Made by a program: the position numbers and the translations under genes | Shown here: one piece after another, positions 11,201 through 23,800 of the stretch | How the letters are laid out: each line of letters opens with the position of its first letter | How positions within the stretch are numbered: the stretch's first letter is position 1 | Notes under the pieces: model-generated | Told to the model about the DNA's origin: nothing | What the model saw: only the letters and a program-made list of their open reading frames with translations | The model's database searches: none | NCBI RefSeq assembly: GCF_008831285.2 | Contig: NC_045140.1 | Coordinates: 26,244,131 to 26,308,130, forward strand | Reading direction: 5' to 3' | DNA from: Nymphaea colorata | Taxonomy: Eukaryota; Streptophyta; Magnoliopsida; Nymphaeales; Nymphaeaceae | Length of the DNA: 64,000 nt

Positions 11201-14200
11201 TACAGTCTTAAGAATTAGTAACGAAAATTTAAAGTATGCTTATGCATTATAGACTTTTAATGTGATTAAGGAACGTTAAGAGTGAATACACCAAACAAAT
11301 CATCAGACCAACAGTGAGAGGAATCAACTCACTTGGATTGCACCTCTTGATGAAATAGAGAAATGCTTGACATCAGGAGTAAAGTGCAGTAAATCGAGGT
11401 CAATAGTACTATGACCTTTGTTCAGTCTCATCCACATGTCCTCATCAGCAACGTTTGCAAAGTCATCTGGGACGGGGCTACACTCAGGAAGAGCCGCTTC
11501 ATGAAATCGCTTTGCTACCAAAACTTTTGAAACATCACCATGATAAGGAGTTCGGGGAGTTCTAGAATTGTCAATGGAGGGTGTTCCATTACTTCGATCA
11601 TATGCTTCTGCTGATAAACAAATTTCCTACAAGGAAAATAGCCATACGTACATTTATTTTGACAAATAATCCAAGACAAAAGTACTCTTAATTAACGTCA
11701 TGAAAATAGTCGTGCTAATCAATGCAAGATAAAAGAAATAGTGTTAATTAACATCATGAAGTGTTAATTAACATCATGAAAATATCAGTGATAATCATGC
11801 TACTTGATACAGGAAAAAGTTGTTCGCCTGAAGCCTCGAAGAGATGATTTAAGGAGAATCTAATAACAATGTAAAATGGATCACCTGAAGTGCTAGTTTA
11901 GTGTATAGTGGACAGAATTTTCATTTTTTCTAACTTTTATTTGTTGCTACCTTTACTTAATTAGTAGGATTTTTTTCATTTAAAAAAAATTGATGAGCTT
12001 TCCCAACAAAAAACAACTGTTCCGAGAAAAACCTCGTCCTATAACCATGACAATGATATAGACCTAAAAACTTCCAAAGCACCCGGGAGAGTTTGTTCGG
12101 TGGTAGATCCGTGGGCCATTTAGTTACAGCATTTTAGGCTTCGTATCTTCAATTAAATTTCATAGAATACTACTCCAAGCTTCATTATTTTAGAAAAAGG
12201 AAGAAATTTATGTAGAGCATATAGAATCTGGATCCTGAAAAATGCAATTGAAAATACTTCTTCATTTCTCACACCGTAATTAAGAAATAGCATGACAAAG
12301 GTTCAAAGTTAATTTTAGGTTACTGTTCCAGTTTTCAGCATTTCTTCAATCAATCGGTTTTGTCAAGGAAAAACACAGAAAATAATATTGTGCAAAATAA
12401 AAGAACTTTGTCAGTCAACCTAATGAAGAAAAGCCAAAGATGTCCAAAACATGAGGCGTACAACTAAAACTAAGTTCATTGATTGATTCAACACCGAAGA
12501 TATCTGAAAATGTTTCTTTCAAGTTTCAATGAAGCTAAGGAAGCAAAAAAGAAAAAGTTAGAGGATTCAATATTTAATATTAAACATAGTAAGAAGGTCA
12601 AGAGTACCGGTGCCATATCCGAGCATCTTTCTTGACCAGGTTGTGGAATGTCGTCAAAAGGTTTCAGTTGTTGCTCCTCAAAGCTTGAATCTCGTTGTTC
12701 CCGAGATTTTCTTTCTTTCTCTAGTTCCATAGCAAGCTTTTCTCTCTCTTGTTCAGACTGTAGCGTATGAAAATAACAAACAGAGACAGAAAGCTAGTTT
12801 TAGGATGTAAAATCATGGCAAAAGATAATCTCAAATTGCTGATGAGCAAGGATCACCTTCAACATTTCATTTCGCAGCTTTAATATCTCAAGCTCCAACA
12901 CCCCTGAATGAGAGCCCTGTAAAGCATAATGCCAACTTCAGTAAACTTTTAGTAGCAGTAAATAAATGAAGACAAGTTACCTTCAATTTTCTCCTCAGCT
13001 CTTCAATTTCCATCTTTTGACGTTTTAGCAGTGCTGCATCCGTCAAGATCTAAAGAAAACCCTTTGATGTCAGAAATCGAAACTAACTAATAGTTCAAAT
13101 TTCTATTTGAATTTTCAAGAGAAACCCATCTAATGGATAGAAAAACAAGGTGCACGTGACAATTCAACATACGTTTTCTCTGGCACATAAAGTTATCAAT
13201 AAGAAGCGATAAAACATGCAGTTAAAAGTCCTCGACAACTCGATATGCAACTATCATACTCTATGTCATGAACACATCATGGTTAAAGGATCAGCCTTCA
13301 GCTGTTTATCAATGAATAGAGTTTTGAATTTGAGTAATCAAGGACATAACAGAATAAAGTACAAAAAATATAGTGACAATGGTCCACCAGATAATCATCA
13401 CTCTATCATGACATAATACATATGAATCATAGTAGAATGGCACCTTTCCAAAAGGAACAACTGCCACAAGCCACTCGAACATACAAGAAATTGAAATGTA
13501 AGGACGAAAGAAAACAGTTCAGAGAACACAAAGTACGAGTTCATTCATCTACTAGAAAAGGAGACAAGTGAACCAGAACTTGGTCATCTGCGTATATTAG
13601 CAAGGTTTTAAATGTAAGGACGAAAGAAAACAGTTCAGAGAACACAAAGTACGAGTTCATTCATCTACTAGAAAAGGAGACAAGTGAACCAGAACTTGGT
13701 CATCTGCGTATATTAGCAAGGTTTTAAAACCCAACCAGCATTTAATTGACTCATTACTCGCCGGATCAATTTGGCGACTCGGCCTGCTTTTTACAACTTT
13801 ATTTTTTATTAAAATATATGTACATATCTGTGTTATAGTGTTTTTAATTCATTATAACATTGATCTATAATATATAACATGTATAATAATGCACATGTAT
13901 GTATAAAATGAAAATTTTAGTAATATGTTCCCTACAATTACATTATTAGATGTGCATTTTTCTGTAATATAGTAAATTTTGGTTGTGTACTAGAGAGTGT
14001 ATGTGTGTGTGTGTGTGTGCGTGTGACTTCGTACACCTGGTCATTACTTTGCATACATGAATGACTCCATTAAACTCTGGGACTTGGCTGACTCGGCCAA
14101 AGCTCTGGTGGCACGGCCAGAACTTGGATCACTCAGCCTCGTCATTCCAAGCCAAGTCTTCCCGCTTCCTGATTCGTCCATTTTATTGACTAGATTGGGA

Positions 14201-16560
14201 CTAAGGTACCAGGTCTGAGGCAACTCAGTTGATTCGATCAAGTTATTAAACATTTCTAAAAGATCAGGATAAAGGTAGATGACAATCATGCACGATTAGA
14301 ACAAGACAAGGAATAGATAACCTCATTCACTTGAACACAATTTGTGATGCGCTTAGCTCTACTGGCGAACTGCAAAGTCCCCCTTGTTTCATCAACATGA
14401 ACCTGTAGATATATAATTGATTGCATGTAGTGAGTTTAATGGAATTGATCAAAAGAAAATACCTAGAAAAGCCAGACTAAGTTTTACCTCTTCAGGTGCA
14501 ACCGTACAGATAATAGAAGTCTTTGCATTGCCACCCAGAGCAGGCTGAAGAATTCTGGTGAGCTTGCTATCACGGTAAGGAATATGTCCTCTGCAAAGAG
14601 GATATACCAGTGAGAAATTAGAATCCAAATAATTGTACTGCTGATAATGAAAATTTAAGAGAAAAGGGGATCCCTATGCCAAACCTTTGCCTAACACCGT
14701 TATCACTAAGTTTGTTGATAACATTGCCAAGGGCCATTAAGCTTTTATTTATGTATTTCCCTTCCTTCAAACGTACGCCACCAGCACCAGTCTTTGCAAT
14801 ACGCTCTGAACCAGCCAAATCTACCAAATTCTGGAAAAACAAAGTTTGTATTTTAAACAGCCAATAACTTGTATAAACAAAAAGGAAATAAGAAGAATTA
14901 TTATGCTCTCATATGCCGTCATAAGAAACATATGAAGATAGTTTCCAGAAATGCGCTACACAAACCAAAACGGAGACGCGGACAGCATCTTCAGTCCTAT
15001 CCCCAAATGCTGCAGGTTCTTGCCCTCGACTTTCTATAACCTAAATTGAATCTCAACATTAACCTCCATGGAGAAAAATGCAGAAAGAACTAATCATAAA
15101 GAAAATTCTAGAAGAAAATAGGCACACCATTCTAAAGATAGTGTGGGATCTACTACTTCTGGAATTGATGTTTGTCTGCCCAACATGTCTATGAACTGCA
15201 AGACATTGTCAGAAGAACTTTCTGTCATTCAATTTTGAAACTGGTCCATTAAAAAAATTGAAAAAGAAAACATTGTTCAGAGTTTACCTTCTCCATATTC
15301 AATGAGATCAATTACTTGTTCAGGGCTATTCACAATCTCTTCTCTTAGGCCAGCAACAAAAATTCCTCTCTAGAAAATATAGAGGACAGGCATGATGACA
15401 ATTTGATATACACAAATTAATTGTCATTCACTTTAACTAGTCTTAGTATGTCACCTCTAAATTCTCATGAATTTGCAGCTTTCGGTTCTCTGGCCTAAAT
15501 AGATCGTTGATTTCTTCATTATAGATCTCCATGTATGAAACCCGAATCAAAAACTCACGATCTGTCGTCTAGTTTCAGAAATACAGGCAAACATCAGAAA
15601 AGAGAACACCAATCTACCATTTTAGAGGTTGTTATGTATAGCATTCTAGCAGCTATTAGTGCGAAAACGACATGATTACCAATTTAATATTCCGAAAGAC
15701 ATCTTGGACAGCCAGATGGATAACTCCTGGGTCGTTTGAAGAACCTTTCATTGTGAAAGTTTTTCCACTGCTGGTCTGCCCATAAGCGAACACAGTTCCT
15801 GCAAGGATTGAGTACCGTATTTTATAATTATTCAACTCAAAAATTAATACAAAAAGTAAGCCATATATTGAATAGGCCAAATATGTAAAAATTAGAGGCA
15901 TATAACTTATAAGTGCCACGCTGTGGCATATACACTATACAGCTCGTATGGAAAGTTAAAATTATAAATATGTTGCAAGTTACAAATTCCAATCTACTCC
16001 CAGCCTAGAAGTGACGCGAAAACAGTCAAACAGCAAAGATCTCAGGCATAAGACTTCCTAAATAACCAAAACTAGTGTTGCTTTTGCTCGGAGCAGCTCA
16101 GACAATGATTCAGATCACGACAAAGTTATAAAATAATCGCGATGTGAACATGACCAAAATCCTCCAATCCTTCAAAATACTAAAAGAACAGAAATTAACA
16201 TAAGAGGTACCATTGAATCCCTTGACTGCCGCTTGGATGACATCCTTCGTGTGGCGCTCATAAACGCTCAAATTCGTGCAAGTGTCATCGAACACGTGAT
16301 CTGCAAAGTCAATCCAAGAACCCCCGCTAAAGGTTTTTGCACTGTAAGAGGGAACTGGGGAGAAGAGAAGAATCTGCAGGACGGAAGGGAAAAAGGAGTT
16401 TACCGAAAGCGAAGGAGACGCCTGAAATGGGAGTGCCCAGAGGAGAGTGAAGGGAGATTCGATTGTCGTCGATCCTCCAATTAGCTGGACTGGGGCTTGG
16501 ATTAAGGCCTTCTTGAGGCAGCGGCGGGCGGAAGCGGACGGCGACGCAGATCTTCTCCAT
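8227..16560 (-). CDS. KIN7N: Kinesin-like protein, KIN-7N type, at least 18 exons
   Basis: Exons on the minus strand: 16560-16404, 16300-16211, 15798-15680, 15568-15455, 15369-15288, 15195-15128, 15040-14966, 14830-14685, 14590-14488, 14402-14322, 13049-12981, 12916-12857, 12757-12608, 11626-11333, 10912-10823, 10150-9992, 9877-9620 and 8574-8227. Joined they give about 820 residues. The start [13 protein letters not shown] opens an N-terminal motor. The P-loop is GQTSSGKT (about 89-96), switch I is SSRSH (about 201-205) and switch II is VDLAGSER (about 238-245). [20 protein letters not shown] then leads into coiled coil. The central [13 protein letters not shown] motif and the coiled-coil C-terminus match the Arabidopsis KIN-7N family, which is close to 823 aa. 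KIN-7 proteins are plus-end microtubule motors related to CENP-E. One small exon may be missing in 8600-9600, where the paralogue has extra coiled-coil residues. The gene is head to head with the PRXL2-like gene. Confidence 0.93.
11740..11779. repeat. 20-bp perfect tandem duplication
   Basis: The 20-mer AGTGTTAATTAACATCATGA occurs twice back to back (11740-11759, 11760-11779). It lies in intron 13 of the kinesin gene, just past the acceptor side of exon 14. Confidence 0.9.
13494..13725. repeat. 116-bp identical tandem duplication in a kinesin intron
   Basis: The segment 13494-13609 is repeated base for base at 13610-13725. Both copies run from AAATGTAAGGACG to TTAGCAAGGTTTT. No mismatch is visible, so the duplication is recent or an assembly artefact. 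It lies in the 1.27-kb intron 10 (13050-14321), away from splice sites. Confidence 0.93.
13730..14290. repeat. Repeat-like segment with (GT)n core inside kinesin intron 10
   Basis: This intron segment is unlike its surroundings. It has GC-rich ends with repeated GACTCGGC/CTCGGCC-type words (13750-13790, 14085-14170), around an AT-rich middle and a (GT)n tract at 13997-14025. Similar words recur at about 33140-33300. I read it as a degenerate dispersed repeat but cannot define termini or a family. Confidence 0.35.
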
Positions 16561-17471
16561 CTTCTCCTCCACCACCCGTTGACAACCCCTTGAGGGCAAG
16601 ATAGATAGTCCCCAATCCGACTCTCCCTGAGCCCTCCCTTTCTAGATTTCGCAAGCCTTGTAAACTGCATACAGTTCCGCTACTTTTTAAACCGAGAAGA
16701 ACCGCGCCCGTTGCTTCCTCGTCGTCGATTTGAATTTTCTTCCCTTTTTACGTGCTAACCAAAATGCCCCCGTTTCTTGGGAAAATTACTAACCGTCCCG
16801 CTGTCTTTCAATTTTTCTAATTTCTTTTTTACTTTTTTCCAAAATTTCTTCTTTTGAACAATTTACATGTAGAGCGCATTTAATTTCCGAAATAGTCATT
16901 GTGGTCTATTTATACTTAAAAACCAGAAATAAAAAGTGAAACTTTTTTGCCCGTGATTTTTTTTTTTTAACTAAGATTTATCCAAAAGCAAAGAAAGCTC
17001 TTTTCAACCATGTGTGTGATGATTCCTTTTGGTAAATCAGGCAAGCGACCATGCTCTTGTATTCAAGTACAAGTAAATTTTCATCGAAAAAAGGCGCCAC
17101 AAAAGTTGCCAGTTTAGTTTGCTTGCATTTTTTATTTTTTTCAGAAGTATAAAATGTTTATAAATTTCAAATAACAAGTATCAAGACCAAAGAATATGGT
17201 GGTGTTTGGATGAACAAATTGTTCTTAAAAATTAAGTTTTGTTAAAAATTTAGACTTTTTAGTCATTTTTGAAACTTAGTTTGGTTATACGCTTACTGTC
17301 TTTGATACGACGGCATACTGTCTTTGATACGGACGGGCCCACGGTGGCTGTGGTGCGCTCTCCGTCTCCCTCACAGAAGCTCCGCCACAGATTTCCCTCC
17401 TCACTGCCCTTCTCTTCTCCGATGACTCCAGGGAAGGCCACGAACCTGCTCCTTACACTGTCGCCGTCGAG
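16561..17471. promoter_or_regulatory. Shared head-to-head promoter region
   Basis: The start codon of the kinesin (minus strand, 16560) and that of the PRXL2-like gene (plus strand, 17472) are only 911 bp apart and point away from each other. The space must contain both 5' UTRs and both promoters. The outer parts (16561-16740 and 17330-17471) are GC-richer than the AT-rich middle, as expected for transcribed leaders. No clear TATA element was assigned. Confidence 0.6.
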
Positions 17472-19006
17472 ATGGCGTGGTCTTCCATACGCGTCGCCAA
17501 CTCCCCCTCCCTCCTCTGCCTCCCACTGGCCCCTCTTCCCTCACCTCCTCCGACGTCTTCTTCTACCTCCATCTCAGTCCCCTTGTCTCGCCGTTCTTCC
17601 TCGATTCGTTCCATCACCAGGTTGTCAAAGCGGGGCTCCTCTTTGGTGATGGGCGCCTCCTCTTCGTCTTCCTTGGACGGCTTTAACGCGGAGGAAATCA
17701 CTTCCCTTACCGTTCTCAGGGCAGATTCTGGAGAGTCCGTGCAATTCAGGGACCTTTGGGATCAGAACGACGTGAGCTTCTCCTTCTTTGTTACTGTCTC
17801 CCCTTTTTCTTTTCTTTTTACTTATTTCTCTCGCTATTGGTGCTATTTATTCGATAACTTCCATCACGAAAACTTCCTCAATTCCTTCTCTGGCGGTTAT
17901 TGTTAAATAAAGAGGAACAGTCATGTTTTTGTTATCTTAAGAACTGAAGCCCAGACATCAAGTGCATGTAGGATATGTCTCTAGTACATAGAGTGGTTTT
18001 AAGATGGTGGAGAGGAGAAACTCAGCCCGAGACTCTGACACCTCATGGAAGGTGCACCGGCAAATCACTGTAGGTCTTCGTCGATCCTGCAAAGGTGCAC
18101 CCACTTTAGCTCTTTCTGCGTTTGATGTTTATGATAGCCAAACTGTGCACTAAGACCACCAATTTGAGTATGAGAGCAGGCCCATCTAGCCAGAATAATT
18201 TTGTGTGTCTCTATAACTCGAATTAATACGGTACGGTAACCAGAATCATGGCTAAAACGCAACTTATGCAGTACTGCTGTGATTGGGGGCATTGAGAACT
18301 TTCATGGCATTAAGTTAACTATGAGTTAACAGACTAGCATGAGGAAAACCTTGTTTTGACTGACTGAATTTTATTTCCTCTCTTTGTTCTCTTTCAAACT
18401 TCTTCAGGTTATGGTTTATATGCATCGTTCAGAAACAAAGACCCATGTATTTTGAAATTTTCCTATTTGGCTTTTCTCCTCTTGCTTTGAATGATGACCT
18501 CCATAGCAAGTTCGTTTTTTCACCTCGATTGTGACGTCCTGTACCAGGGTGTGGCTGTCGTTGCACTTCTCAGGCATTTTGGCTGTGTGTGCTGGTAAAT
18601 CGTGACCCTTATTGGGGAGTCTTCTCTGCTTTGTTATTGCTGTTTGAATTTGAAATATTTTTGGCCTGTTAATCCTTTTCGTTAAATTTATTCTTGTAAT
18701 TTTGAAAAGCTGGGAACTTGCATCAGTGCTGAGAGATGTGAAGCCAAGATTTGACTCTGCTGGAGTGAAACTTATAGCGGTTGGTGTTGGCACTCCTGAT
18801 AAAGCTCAAGTTTTAGCGGAAAAAGTACGTAACTGAACTTTCCATGTTATCTTTTCTAAATTCTAATCCTTAGTGGTAGATCATTATGTGAAAATTATTA
18901 AAAGCATGCTCTTTCAACTTTGTATTAATCAACCATACTGACCCACTTAATATTTGTATGCAGCTACCCTTCCCACTAGATTGCCTTTATGCTGATCCTG
19001 ATCGCA

Positions 19007-19072
<66 letters not shown>

Positions 19073-19819
19073 AAATTGGTAGGTGCTAAAGGGACTATCT
19101 CAGCTTTGATCTTTTCCAGTGGTTGAGAGAAAAACAAGAATAAAAATGTGTGAACTAATACTAGATTGACAAAAATGCTCAATCACTTTTTTTTATTTAC
19201 TTTTCTCTTTACATCAAGGGTTTACATCAAGGGATGATATTGTTCTATATTTGTGTAGCATTTAAGTGACTGGCACCTACCAAGTTCTCATATATTATGG
19301 TAACTAAACCTTACAGATATTATCCAGGTATACAATGCTTTGGGACTCTATTACGGTTTGAGCCGTACATTCTTCAACCCAGCCAGTGTAAGTCATCTCA
19401 TCAGGATCTAAACAAGCTTTTTTCTCCCATCTGTTGATTATTTTGTAAACTTTTGAGCCAGTTTCTTGCATCATGAAAACATAATTATTTTCAAAATGGG
19501 CCATAAAACAGGCTAAGGTGTTCACAAGATTTGACTCCATCCAAAAAGCTTTGAAGAATTACACAATCTCTGCGACCCCTGATGATCGAAGCAGTGTATT
19601 GCAGCAGGTTTGTGTTTACCGTAATTCATGTGCATTCAAATGGCAATCCTCTCAGTTATAACAAGCTAATCCTCGTTTCTTTTTTCATGCATTGCCAAGG
19701 GTGGAATGTTCATTTTCAAGGGAAAGCAACTGATATACGCTAGAAAGGATGAAGGTACCGGTGATCATGCTCCCTTAGAGGACATTCTGAACCTCTGCTG
19801 CACCGCGCCTGCTGTATGA
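17472..19819 (+). CDS. Peroxiredoxin-like 2 (AhpC/TSA-like) protein, probably plastidial
   Basis: Seven exons: 17472-17771, 18548-18594, 18710-18824, 18964-19008, 19328-19387, 19512-19607 and 19700-19819. They total 783 nt and 260 residues with all phases consistent. Residues 1 to ~60 are rich in Ser, Pro and Arg and lack acidic residues, as in a chloroplast transit peptide. The mature part has the thioredoxin fold of the PRXL2/AhpC-TSA-like family. VAVVALLRHFGCVCCWELA (about 102-120) carries the Cys motif (C113, C115, C116) in the peroxiredoxin position. It is followed by GVKLIAVGVGTPDKAQ and, near the end, GGMFIFKGKQLIYARKDEGT. Family members are redox proteins, but the substrate of the plant form is not established. 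The exon 4 donor is made of microsatellite sequence. The gene converges with the methionine S-methyltransferase gene. Confidence 0.9.
19010..19069. repeat. Compound (TC)n(TA)n microsatellite at a splice donor
   Basis: About 29 bp of TC repeat passes directly into about 30 bp of TA repeat. The tract starts at the GT donor of intron 4 of the PRXL2-like gene: exon ends at 19008 and the intron begins GTCTCTCT. Confidence 0.92.
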
Positions 19820-20852
19820 CATTTTGCGTGTTTTACTATCATTGCTTATGGCACAATAAGGCGCTTTTATGCTTTCTGCAATTCTAGATCAGGATGATCC
19901 GCTCTTGTTTTGGCTGATTCAAGTTATACTAGATTGACCAGTATATACCAAAACAAGAACCTATTTGTAAAAGATGATCCAAAAACCATGAGAAACTATT
20001 TTCTCAGACAGTATGGATAACTATTTTGCTTCATAATCGAGCCAGATCTGGATCTTGATGTGCATATATCAGTCGTTGGGTCCAGGCCGGGGTTTAGATA
20101 TATAGAATATGTGAAACAACATTTTTCCTCTCCGCATGTGCGTCCGTTTCCCTGTGTTTGGATGCCTATGAGATCCTATGAGCGACCAGATTCAAGGTGT
20201 ATATAAAATATATTTTCATCAGTCACCGCTCCTTGTCAACTCGTTCACGTGGTAAACCTTAGGATCTTGCTTACCGTTAATGTTTATCCAGGAGTGGTCT
20301 GTACAAAGCCGTGGCCCCATAAAAAAACCAAGTTTCTTTATGCCCGTGTTTTTACAAATTTGCAAAGAATTCAGCAACGACGTGGCGATACGAGTGCGAG
20401 ATGCAATATAAACTTGGGCCTCTGGCCCCATCTCATCGTGGCAGGGAGAGTGTGAGGAATTTATATTGAGCCCTTGACGGGACGACGGCCCCTAGACTCA
20501 GAACTCACCATGAAAGGAAACTCCTGGGCCCCTGTCTCTTTTAGCCCAAGGGTCATTCTGCCAACATGACCTGTAGCTTTTGAAATGTATTTCAGATTAT
20601 GGTGTATTAATCGGCCAACTGCCATCTTTATTTGTCATTGCAAACAGGCTTGTAAAATTTTGCAGTTATGCTGCAACCGAACAAAAAGACATAATATCTC
20701 ACATTAAAAAGGACATAATATTACCATGAACATTTGTGTTTTGCTGATGGAGAAATTTTCAGTATTTATTATTGAGGAGCTTGATATAGCACGTCAATCT
20801 AGCTTTCTAGACCAATGGTGCCAGCATAGGCGAGATGCTAAATACTGGCCAC
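19820..20852. other. Convergent intergenic region
   Basis: This stretch separates the 3' ends of two converging genes. I see no further gene. On the minus strand an AATAAA-type signal (TTTATT on the plus strand at about 20765-20770) lies some 85 nt past the methionine S-methyltransferase stop codon and is a good candidate polyadenylation signal. Confidence 0.5.
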
Positions 20853-23800
20853 TCATTTTCCAAGGACTAGCTCTTTGAAGTGCATGATACTTCGTAGTGC
20901 ACTTTCAAACTCTGCTTCCTGTAAGGCAACTGTTAGACGGCAATACCCCGGCACCCCAGTCCATGAACTGCTGTTAATGCACAGTCCTGTGGCTTTGAGG
21001 ATCGTCTCCCTGATGTTTGATTGGCTAAGCATGACATTGGTGCTACCATTATCTTCCAAGCCGTTCAGTGTGACAGATTTTCCGAAATAGGCAGATGGTT
21101 CTGCCATCACAGATACTCCACCGTAGCACTCTAGCACATTCCACCCACAATGTCCTAGTGTCTAACAAATTCAGTAAAAAGGTGGTTAGCAGATGCATCC
21201 GATATGACAAGCAGAAATACTACTGAACATTAAGACAGAAATGAATGCAACTAAAGCACGATCACAAAAGACTACCTCTTTCAAACGTATTACTCTGGCC
21301 TTAAGAATTGCTTTCAGTTCTGAAATGGCCTCTGAAAAGCTTGTTTCTTGCCGGCATCTCATGCTCAACAACTTCTTTATAGCATACCTCATGGTACTGT
21401 GTGGCTTGCTCAAGCCTGGGAAACTGTGGAGTACTTCAATTAGAAGAGGGTCGTTGATAACCAAAAATCCAAAGTCCAGTCCCCCTCTCAGCATCCCAGA
21501 GGAGAGTCCACCAAGAAGACAAACAGAGAAATGTGGGTTAGGTTTCTTCATCTCCATGAATATGTCGTCCAGATTCCACTTGTCCATGTCCCCAGTGTTG
21601 AACTCCAACCCAGAGAATGAAGTGTCTATCACCACCCTGGCTCCGAATCGTGCACAAACTGAAAGAATACCTTTCATTTCCTCGTTTCCGTAAATGGAGC
21701 CTGTGGGGCTGACAGTTGGCCCTGAAATGTATATCCATGGTTTGTTTACAGTCCCCAAGAAATTAGTTAATATCCTGTCGCTGAGCTTGAATCCATTGTC
21801 TTTTGTTGTTGGGATGGTGGCAAAATTGGTTTTCATAAACTTTGCTGCAGACATATAGTTTCCGTTGCAGCCAGCAGGAAAACAGAGGGTTCCACCTTCT
21901 TCATTACAGCAAAGGATCAATTTATTGAACAAAGCTAGAGGGCAATCCCCATAAACCAACTCAGAGGCGTTATGCATAACAAACCCATAATTTTCATTTA
22001 TAAACAGTTGAATCTCCTCACCAACATCAGTCTCTTGCTCTGTCATGTTCTGCCTTGCAAAACTTTCAAAGATGGCACCTTTAATGGCCAGAGGAATTGG
22101 TAAAGAACTGTGATCAACATCCATGTGTATCAGTTGTGTATCCTTGGTTCTATTCACAGAGAGCTCAGCATCATTAAAAGCCGTAATGGCAGATTTTGTA
22201 AAACCAATCATTGCAGTTGACTCGTTCTTGTGTTCCCTCTGTGCAGACAATAATAACATAAAAAATTGTGAGTATATGCACCTAATGCTAATTGAAACTC
22301 GATCCTTGGTGCATCTAGCATAGATAGAAGGCCTTGGGGAAGAACTTGTAGCAAGTACAAGCTCCAAGTAGGCTAAGAACACGCACACATGCAAAGACAA
22401 GTGAATAGTGCATAAGGCTTAGGCGCCATGCATCAGAAAGTGACATTCTCAATGCTAGATATCAAAAGCTAGGTCACACAGACTCACCAAAATACTTTCT
22501 GCACTGGAGTTGTCATTAGGTGAAGATGAGGATCCATTCCAGCAACCAACAATTTGCTTTCTTTTTCAGTGAATCAATGTTGGAATCATAGGTTACTAAA
22601 TGTAAATTGCTATTTGCTAATTTTATTGCTTGTGCAAATTTTTCGTATGAAACTTGTATCTATGAGAGTTTATGTGTGTGTGTGTGTGTGTGTGCATCCC
22701 CGACGCACCTGACCCCTTATTTTTTTGAAAAAAATTCCCCACCTGCACCCTGCATCTGTGACACGAGTCAAAATCCAGACAGAGAATCTGCTAACCTCTA
22801 GTGAACTGCTGTTACCATGACATGGGGAGGTTTATAAATTATAACTGGCAAAAAAGGGACAACCTACAAGAGCATGACCACACTCATTAACCGATTTTCA
22901 ACTTCAAAAGTAAGAATGCATTGTACAAGGTTGCATCAGTAGATACTCCGAATGAAATATGTAGGAAACACGTCCATGAGATTGTCAGCTCTGTGCCAAC
23001 TATTCAAGCACACTTGGAGAAGAAGTTTTTATTACCTGCACTATAGGACGGCGATCAGAAAGCTGAAAGGACAGAAGCTCATGGAAAAGACAACCATAAT
23101 AGTACTGGCTAAATAAAGCTGTATGGCCTTCAAGTAGTTCAACTGTCTTAGACAATGCACTGAAAATAGATCCTTCCTCACAAATGACAAAAGCCACTTC
23201 CAAATCCGAATAAACCTGAAAATATTAGTTTTAATTCACCATGGAAAATCAAATAAAAAATAATAACAAAAAATATGAACCAATGGTACAAGTATGAACC
23301 ACACAAATACCTGATTTTTAAGAAGGCCACAAAAGATTGCTGCATGTGAGGGTAAAACATTGCCAGCAAGGTACTTTAGAACCCCATTAGAACCAGGAAG
23401 ACTAGAAAGCTCAAGATGATCAGATATGTCTAAGAAGAGCCGAGATCCAGTCTCCCTTGTTGTATCTAGCAGTTGCTCAAATGCTGTACTAGTAACAACT
23501 TCAAATTCTGCCATGCCAGTGATCACAACTTGTGGTTTTAATTTCTTAATCAACTCAATCAAAAGATCAGATTGACGTGGTGCTTCAATCACTGTTATCA
23601 CATCTTCTTCATGCTTGTCATCAGCTATACAATTTGTTCCCTGGAAAAAGTCACAAATGTAAGTAATTCTGGTGCCATGAACAAGTACCAGGGAGTGAAA
23701 GCTGTTCTCCCCAAATAAGATCACCTCCTTAAACTAGGAACATCCGCCATATGTATATAACACTTTCAGAAAATTTCAAATTTTATGTGGTTATGATGAT

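Noticed and set aside
14044-14289. 81-codon minus-strand frame in kinesin intron 10
   Set aside because: It lies in the repeat-like segment between exons 10 and 11, and the motor and coiled coil join without it.
21241-21693. 150-codon plus-strand frame opposite MMT exon 11
   Set aside because: It is antisense to the long conserved exon and has no motif of its own.
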